From DATHTC01 sp963746805 (lineage in GTDB: Bacteria; Actinomycetota; Thermoleophilia; Gaiellales; Gaiellaceae), in contig CAVVCQ010000008.1 of NCBI GenBank assembly GCA_963746805.1, positions 930,001 through 994,000 on the forward strand: 64,000 nucleotides of DNA, in the 5' to 3' direction. A program made the position numbers and the translations under genes. This document shows positions 59,401 to 64,000 of the stretch, in pieces (position 1 is the stretch's first letter; the number at the start of each line of letters is the position of its first letter). The notes under the pieces were generated by a model. The model did not search any database, was not told where the DNA came from, and saw only the letters and a list, made by a program, of their open reading frames with translations.

Positions 59401-60454
59401 CGGCCCTCCCCGGGGAGACGTCGACCACCTGGTCGGGGTCGACGGGCATCGCGTCGGTCGTCGTCGCGGTGATGACGGCCTGCCCGGCGCGCCCCACGAG
59501 CTCGGCGAGCGTGCGGCGGCGGGAGGGGTCGAGCTCCGAGAGGACGTCGTCGAGGAGGAGGAGCGGCGGCGTCCCGTTCCGCTCGCGGATCGCCTCGGCC
59601 TCGGCGAGCAGGAACGAGAGGACGGCGAGCCGCTGCTCGCCCTGCGAGCCGAACTGCCGCAGGTCACGGGTGCCGGCGCGGATCTGCACGTCGTCGAGGT
59701 GTGGCCCGAGGCCGGTCGTGCCGCGGTCGAGGTCGCGGTCGAGCCGAGCCTCCAGCGCCTCACGCGTCGGCGACTCGCCCTCGTACGACAGCGAGGCGTC
59801 GGGGAGCCCGAGCGCGTCGGCATGCCGGGCGAAGCCGGGCCCGAGCGCGAGCAGCGCGTCCAGGCGGGCCGCCACGAGCTCGGCGCCGAGCGACGCGACC
59901 TGCTCCGTCCACGGCGCGATCGCCTCGCGGGAGGAGAGGCCGAGCGAGGCGCGGCGGAGCGCGGCGTTCCGCTGTCCCACGGCTGCGGCATAGCGGGCGG
60001 GGAGCTCCGCACGGGCCGGCGAGATCCGTCCGAGGGCCCGGTCGACGTACGCGCGCCGTACGGACGGCCCGGCCTTGACCACGGCGAGGCGGTCGGGCGT
60101 GAAGACGAGCGTCGAGACCTCGGCCCGCAGCTGCTCGGCCGCGCGCAACGTCGCGCCGTTCAGCTTCCCGACCTTGCCCTGGCCGGCCCGCAGCGTCACC
60201 TCGAGCTCGAGCGGCACGCCGGCCGTACGCTCGCCGCCCAGGACGATGCGCGCCGCGGTATCGCCGAATCGGATCAGCTGCCCGTCGGCGCGGGTGCGCG
60301 GCGAGAAGCCTTGCGTGCCGACGTGCAGCGACTCGAGCAGATTCGTCTTCCCTGCGCCGTTCGGCCCGACGACCAGGACGACGCCCGGCTCCAACTCGAG
60401 GTCGAGCCGGGCGTACGAGCGGAAGCTCCGGAGCGAGACGCTCGCGACGATCAG
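59387..60454 (-). CDS. recF: recombination protein RecF
   Basis: 355 residues, SMC-like ATPase. Walker A is VVGPNGAGKTNLLESLHVGTQGFS, signature region GSQGEQRLAVLSFLLAEAE and Walker B LLLLDDVLSELDPSRRR. It loads RecA at gaps. No ATG/GTG/TTG precedes the first strand in frame; the CTG at 60454 just before IVASVSLRSFRSYARL is the likely start, 3 bp after the dnaN stop. Confidence 0.93.
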   Translation of the reverse strand: MIVASVSLRSFRSYARLDLELEPGVVLVVGPNGAGKTNLLESLHVGTQGFSPRTRADGQLIRFGDTAARIVLGGERTAGVPLELEVTLRAGQGKVGKLNGATLRAAEQLRAEVSTLVFTPDRLAVVKAGPSVRRAYVDRALGRISPARAELPARYAAAVGQRNAALRRASLGLSSREAIAPWTEQVASLGAELVAARLDALLALGPGFARHADALGLPDASLSYEGESPTREALEARLDRDLDRGTTGLGPHLDDVQIRAGTRDLRQFGSQGEQRLAVLSFLLAEAEAIRERNGTPPLLLLDDVLSELDPSRRRTLAELVGRAGQAVITATTTDAMPVDPDQVVDVSPGRAVARS

Positions 60455-60456
60455 CG

Positions 60457-61590
60457 TTAGCCGGCGAGCCGGATCGGCATCACGAGGTACGTCGGGTCCT
60501 CGTCGCCGCCCTCGATCACCGCTGGGCGGAGCGGGCTGATCAGGTGCAGCGTGATCTCGTCGGCGGCCATCGACTCGATGCCCTCGCGGAGGAACTCGGC
60601 GTTGAACCCGATCTCGAGCGGCTCCGCGGCGGTGAACTGCACCGGCAGCGACTCCTCGGCCTCGCCCACGTCCTGCGTCCGCGCGGAGACCGTGAGCGTG
60701 CCTTCCTCGAAGCGCATCCGCAGCGGCGAGTTGCGCTGCACCATGACCGAGACGCGGCGCACCACCTCGAGCACCTCGGAGCGCGTCAGGGGCACCTCGT
60801 GCTCGAACGCCTCCGGGAGGAGCTGCTTGTAGTTCGGGAACTGCCCGTCGATCCGGCGCGTCGTCAACCAGGTGTCGCCGGCGTGGAACGCGATCTGGTT
60901 CTCGTGCGCGCCGAGCTCGATCGAGTCGCCCTCGGTGGCGATCCGCGCCAGCTCGCCGAGGGCGCGCGCCGGGACGATCGCCTCGAGATCGAGCCCACCG
61001 CTCTCGAGCGCCGTCTCCTTCACGGCGAGCCGGTAGGAATCGGTCGCGGCCATCACCAGCGCGTCGCCGTCGAAGCGGACCAGGATCCCGGTGAGCACCG
61101 GACGCGATTCGTCGCGCGACGCCGAGCGGGAGACGCGAGAGACCGTGTCGAGGAGCGCCGTTCGGTCGACCGTATGGGTGGGGATCGTCTCCACCTCGGG
61201 CAGGCGCGGGAAATCCTCGGCGGCATAGGTGTGCACGCGGTAGCTCGCGGTGCCGCACTCGATGTGGACGATCCCCTCCTCGGGCCGGTGCTCGATCACG
61301 ACGTCGCCCTCCGGGAGCTGGCGCACGATGTCGAGCAGCAGCCGGCCGGGAACAACCACGGCTCCCTCGTCCGCGACCTCGGCCTCGAGCGATGTCCGCA
61401 ACGAGAGCTCCATGTCCGTGGCGGCGAGGTGGAGCCGCCCGGCCTCCGCACGCAGCAGCACCCCGAGGAGCACCTGCACGGCCGAGCGCGTCGAGACGGC
61501 GCGCCCAACGACCCCGAGCCGCTCGGCCAAGTCCACGCGATTGCACGTCGCCTTCAGTCCCGTACCGACCACGATCTCTGTCTCCATCAT
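60457..61590 (-). CDS. dnaN: DNA polymerase III beta (sliding clamp)
   Basis: 377 residues. Three clamp domains; DMELSLRTSLEAEV, FPRLPEVE, DSYRLAVKE and the C-terminal YLVMPIRLAG (MPxR ending) are typical. ATG at 61590, with a second ATG directly after; AAAGGA lies 11 bases upstream. No frameshift. Confidence 0.96.
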   Translation of the reverse strand: MMETEIVVGTGLKATCNRVDLAERLGVVGRAVSTRSAVQVLLGVLLRAEAGRLHLAATDMELSLRTSLEAEVADEGAVVVPGRLLLDIVRQLPEGDVVIEHRPEEGIVHIECGTASYRVHTYAAEDFPRLPEVETIPTHTVDRTALLDTVSRVSRSASRDESRPVLTGILVRFDGDALVMAATDSYRLAVKETALESGGLDLEAIVPARALGELARIATEGDSIELGAHENQIAFHAGDTWLTTRRIDGQFPNYKQLLPEAFEHEVPLTRSEVLEVVRRVSVMVQRNSPLRMRFEEGTLTVSARTQDVGEAEESLPVQFTAAEPLEIGFNAEFLREGIESMAADEITLHLISPLRPAVIEGGDEDPTYLVMPIRLAG

Positions 61591-61748
61591 GTTCTTAAAG
61601 GTCCTTTACTCGTAGTCATAGGGAGTGTGGACGACGGGGAAGACGGCACGGAGCGGCTTGTGGAAGCCGTTTGTGCTGTGGGCGGCCAATGGGGACAAGT
61701 GGCGTTTCTGAACAGGGCTGCCGGGGACTGGTCGAATCCTCCACAGCG
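61591..61748. other. putative oriC between dnaA and dnaN
   Basis: 158 bp with several DnaA-box-like 9-mers: TGTGGACGA (61626-61634), TTGTGGAAG (61658-61666), TGGGGACAA (61690-61698, the reverse of TTGTCCCCA) and TCCTCCACA (61737-61745). The dnaA-dnaN spacer is the known oriC place in many actinobacteria. Boxes are imperfect and there is no clear AT-rich unwinding element, so the assignment is likely but not sure. The dnaN promoter is also here. Confidence 0.55.
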
Positions 61749-63111
61749 CTAGCGAACCTGCTTGATCCTTGCCGTGAGTTCTTGCACAAGGTTGTACACG
61801 GAGCGGTCCTCTCGGATCAGGCGCGCGATCTTGCTCGTCGCGTGGATCACAGTGGTGTGGTCACGCCCGCCGAACTCCTTGCCGATCTTCGGCAGCGACG
61901 AGTCGGTGAGCTCGCGCGAGAGGTACATCGCGACCTGGCGCGGGTAGACGATGTTCTGCGAGCGCTTGTCGCCGCAGAGCTCGTCCATGGAGAGGCCGAA
62001 GCGCCCGCCGACGGTCTCCTGGATGTGCCGGATCGAGACCTGCGCGGGCTCGCCTTGCGGGAACACGTCCTTGAGCACGTCCTGCGCGAGATCGACGGTC
62101 ATCGACCGTCCGGTGAGGGAGGAGAACGCGACGACACGTGTGAGCGCGCCCTCGAGCTCGCGGATGTTCGTGGAGACGCGGCCGGCGATGAAGGTGAGCA
62201 GTTGCTCGTCGCGTACCTCGATCCCGTCCGATTTGACCTTCTTGCGGAGGATCGCCTCGCGCGTCTCGAGGTCGGGCGGCTGGATGTCCGTGATCAGCCC
62301 CCACTCGAACCGCGACCGCAGGCGCTCCTCGAGCGTGGCGATGTCGCGCGGCGGCCGGTCGCTCGAGAGGACGATCTGCGGCCCCGGTCTCGTAGAGCGA
62401 GTTGAAGGTGTGGAAGAACTCCTCCTGGATCCGCTCCTTGCCCTCGAAGAACTGGATGTCGTCGACGAGGAGCAGGTCGTAGTTGCGGTATCGGTGCTTG
62501 AAGCCCTCGATCCGCTTGTCGCGCAGCGAGTTGATGAAGTCGTTCATGAACGTCTCGCTCGTGACGTAGCGCGCGGTCAGCTGACCGGTGTGCTCGGCGA
62601 CGTACTGCGCGATCGCCTGCATCAGGTGCGTCTTGCCGAGCCCGGTGCCCCCGTAGATGAAGAGCGGGTTGTACGCCTGGGCCGGCGCCTCCGCGACCGC
62701 GAGCGCGGCCGCGTGCGCGAACCGGTTCGACGAGCCGATGACGAACGAGTCGAAGGTGTACTTCGAGTTGAGCGGGCCCTCGGTGCGCGGCACTCGCTCC
62801 GCGACGGGCGCGAGCGGGTCGATGCCGCCGGGCGGCGTCGCGTGCCGGCCGTCGCGGACGGTGATCTGGATCCGGCGCTCGCGCCCCGTCGCGTCCTGGA
62901 CGATCGCGCGCAGCAGGCCGACGTAGTGGCCCTCGATCCACTCGCGCGTGAAGTCGTTCGGGACCGCGACGACGAACGCGTCGTCCGAGACGTCGACCGC
63001 CTCCGCGTCCCCGAACCAGGTGCGGTAGGTGGTCTCGTTGAGCGCCCCCTGAAGCCGACTGGCAACCTCGTTCCATGCGCTCTCGACAGTCAGCTCGACT
63101 GGGGGATCCAC
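61749..63111 (-). CDS. dnaA: chromosomal replication initiator DnaA, frameshifted
   Basis: Corrected length 453. Domain I: ESAWNEVASRLQGALNETTYRTWFG. AAA+ domain: FIYGGTGLGKTHLMQAIAQYV, LLLVDDIQFFEGKERIQEEFF. An extra base near 62383 moves to QIVLSSDRPPRDIATLEERLRSRFEWGL and on to the DNA-binding domain IV with KIGKEFGGRDHTTVIHATSKI. DnaA should be essential, so this break is best read as a sequence error. GTG at 63111, divergent from rpmH. Confidence 0.93.
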
Positions 63112-63436
63112 GCCTGCGGTCTCACTCCTCCTCGACGAAAACGATGCGCGAGCTTACCAGCCCGCCCTCGAGCCGACCCTACCCGTCACAACGGCCCGCA
63201 GCAACCACAAAAGGCCGCTCTTTGCAGGGGTTTTCTTGCCCGGCAACATCCTCTCCACACCTGTGGAAAGTTACGGGGATAACCCCGTGCCCGAAGTGCG
63301 ACGCGCCCGCAAGCGGCCCCTTTCTCGTCTCTGTCTCCACCCTGTGGAGAACCGGTGAACGCCCGTCCGTGTCTATACTCCGGCCCGCGCCGCCGCACCG
63401 GCGGCCTCTCTTTGGCCTCCCACCTTTCGAGCCTCC
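63112..63436. promoter_or_regulatory. dnaA-rpmH intergenic region with DnaA-box-like pairs
   Basis: 325 bp without a gene. CTCTCCACA (63251-63259) and TGTGGAAAG (63262-63270) lie back to back; GTCTCCACC and TGTGGAGAA (63343-63351) form a second inverted pair. ACGGGGATAACCCCGT (63273-63288) is a palindrome with an ATAA loop. A dnaA -10 candidate is TAAGCT (minus, 63151-63156), with AGGAGGAG at 63124-63131. It may be part of oriC or of DnaA autoregulation. Confidence 0.5.
63374..63379 (+). promoter_or_regulatory. candidate -10 of rpmH-rnpA-yidD
   Basis: TATACT, 57 bases before the rpmH ATG. The best -10 match in the region; no convincing -35. The leader is longer than the window's usual leaderless arrangement. 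Confidence 0.45.
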
Positions 63437-63571
63437 ATGAAGCGCACCTACCAGCCGAACGTCCGCCGCCGGAAGCGCAAGCACGGCTTCCGCAACCGGA
63501 TGTCGACCCGCGCCGGCCGCCTCATCCTGAAGCGCCGCCGGAACAAGGGCCGCAAGCGCCTTTCCGCCTGA
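63437..63571 (+). CDS. rpmH: 50S ribosomal protein L34
   Basis: 44 residues: MKRTYQPNVRRRKRKHGFRN, then RMSTRAGRLILKRRRNKGRKRLSA. Complete match to the family consensus with the usual length. Cytoplasmic, part of the large subunit. First gene of the rightward rpmH-rnpA-yidD operon. Confidence 0.98.
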   Translation: MKRTYQPNVRRRKRKHGFRNRMSTRAGRLILKRRRNKGRKRLSA

Positions 63572-63579
63572 GCGCGGCC

Positions 63580-63927
63580 GTGCAGCGACGGAATCGACTC
63601 TCGCGGTCCCGCGACTTCGACGCGGTCTACCGTCACGGCCGGTCGGTCGCGACGCGGTTCCTCGTGCTGCACTGGTTCCCGCGCGAGGAAGAGGACGGCG
63701 AGCCCCGGCTCGGCCTCTCGGTGCCGCGCGCCGTCGGCAACGCGGTCACGCGCAACCGGATCAAGCGGCAGCTCCGCGAGGTCTGGCGCGGGCTCCTGCC
63801 GGACGTGGCGCCGGGCCACGACTACGTGCTGATCGTTCGTCCGGGGCTGCCCGACGCGGTCGAGACGCGCGGGTACGAGTGGCTGCAGGAGCGCGTCGCC
63901 GAGGTGCTCGCGAAGCGGGCGGCATGA
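63580..63927 (+). CDS. rnpA: ribonuclease P protein component
   Basis: 115 residues. Signatures: RRNRLSRSRDFDAVYRHGRS and the RNR motif LSVPRAVGNAVTRNRIKRQLREVWR. It supports the RNase P RNA in tRNA 5' processing. GTG at 63580, 8 bp after rpmH; the stop overlaps yidD (ATGA). Confidence 0.96.
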   Translation: MQRRNRLSRSRDFDAVYRHGRSVATRFLVLHWFPREEEDGEPRLGLSVPRAVGNAVTRNRIKRQLREVWRGLLPDVAPGHDYVLIVRPGLPDAVETRGYEWLQERVAEVLAKRAA

Positions 63928-64000
63928 CGGCGCGGCTCCTCGTCGGCCTCGTCCGCGTGTACCAGCTGGTGCTGAGCCCGCTGCTCGGCGACCGCTGCAA
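63924..64000 (+). CDS. yidD: membrane protein insertion efficiency factor YidD, cut by window edge
   Basis: The first 25 residues, MTARLLVGLVRVYQLVLSPL and on to GDRC, match YidD (short amphipathic helix, YQ..LSPLLG, then Cys). It helps YidC-dependent insertion. The rest lies beyond base 64000. ATG at 63924 overlaps the rnpA stop. Confidence 0.93.
   Translation, partial: MTARLLVGLVRVYQLVLSPLLGDRC

Noticed and set aside
62377..62390. Programmed frameshift in dnaA
   Set aside because: No slippery heptamer or downstream structure is evident, and the same +1 pattern occurs in unrelated genes.

Overview
The window is 64 kb of GC-rich bacterial chromosome running up to the replication origin. At the right end dnaA, dnaN, recF, a DUF721/dciA gene, gyrB and gyrA read leftward, and rpmH, rnpA and yidD read rightward. 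That layout, with the DUF721 gene between recF and gyrB, frequent GTG starts, start codons sitting directly behind TANNNT boxes, and an ECF42-type sigma factor with DGPF/YCII proteins, points to Actinomycetota. A deep-branching class such as Thermoleophilia is a reasonable guess, but nothing in the sequence proves it. I see no rRNA, tRNA, CRISPR array, insertion sequence or prophage.

Layout. 1-3.2 kb: a dTDP-rhamnose operon (rmlA, rmlC, rmlD, an SRPBCC gene, rmlB cut by the window edge). 3.2-6 kb: two tandem secreted clan GH-A-like glycosidase paralogues and two very small membrane-protein ORFs, with an 11-bp-period direct repeat at two places. 6-12 kb: hsp20-lon, a small membrane protein, a secreted M23 peptidase, and a divergent Fur/Zur regulator and ZIP transporter with a Fur-type box on the ZIP start codon. 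12-19 kb: a hairpin-rich non-coding stretch, a TauE/SafE transporter split into two half-size genes, otsB, an MFS exporter, a PLP decarboxylase and PolX. 19-23 kb: a broken glycosyltransferase, a thioredoxin, and a thiD-thiM-thiE-thiL operon behind a TPP riboswitch. 23-32 kb: an MrfA/YprA-like helicase, three YCII proteins with an ECF42-type sigma factor, an Rrf2 regulator and a sulfate ABC transporter. 32-37 kb: a DDAH-like hydrolase, a Nif3-like protein, a GNAT and a three-domain LigD.

37-48 kb is one long leftward run: a sigma-70-like gene, fabZ-fabH-fabD-fabG-fabF (no acpP), a YgjP-like metallopeptidase, a HAD hydrolase, two double-GNAT proteins, a zinc-ribbon arginase-like protein, accD and accA. 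Most neighbours overlap by a few bases, so fatty-acid initiation, elongation and malonyl-CoA supply are probably co-expressed. 48-54 kb: birA, a secreted PGRP-type amidase, nfeD-slipin-galT and a MerR-like regulator. 54-64 kb: the origin region.

Sequence quality matters here. I count about 17 indels in 12 otherwise convincing genes, including dnaA, which should be essential. Most are single-base insertions; the glycosyltransferase carries a 7-bp tandem duplication. Assembly or sequencing error is the simplest explanation, so I annotate these as genes with frameshifts rather than as decayed genes.

The most unusual structural pattern is five divergent gene pairs whose start codons lie only about 18-23 bp apart, with two oppositely oriented -10-like hexamers overlapping between them. 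This suggests compact bidirectional leaderless promoters. I do not see a clearly new defence or metabolic system.
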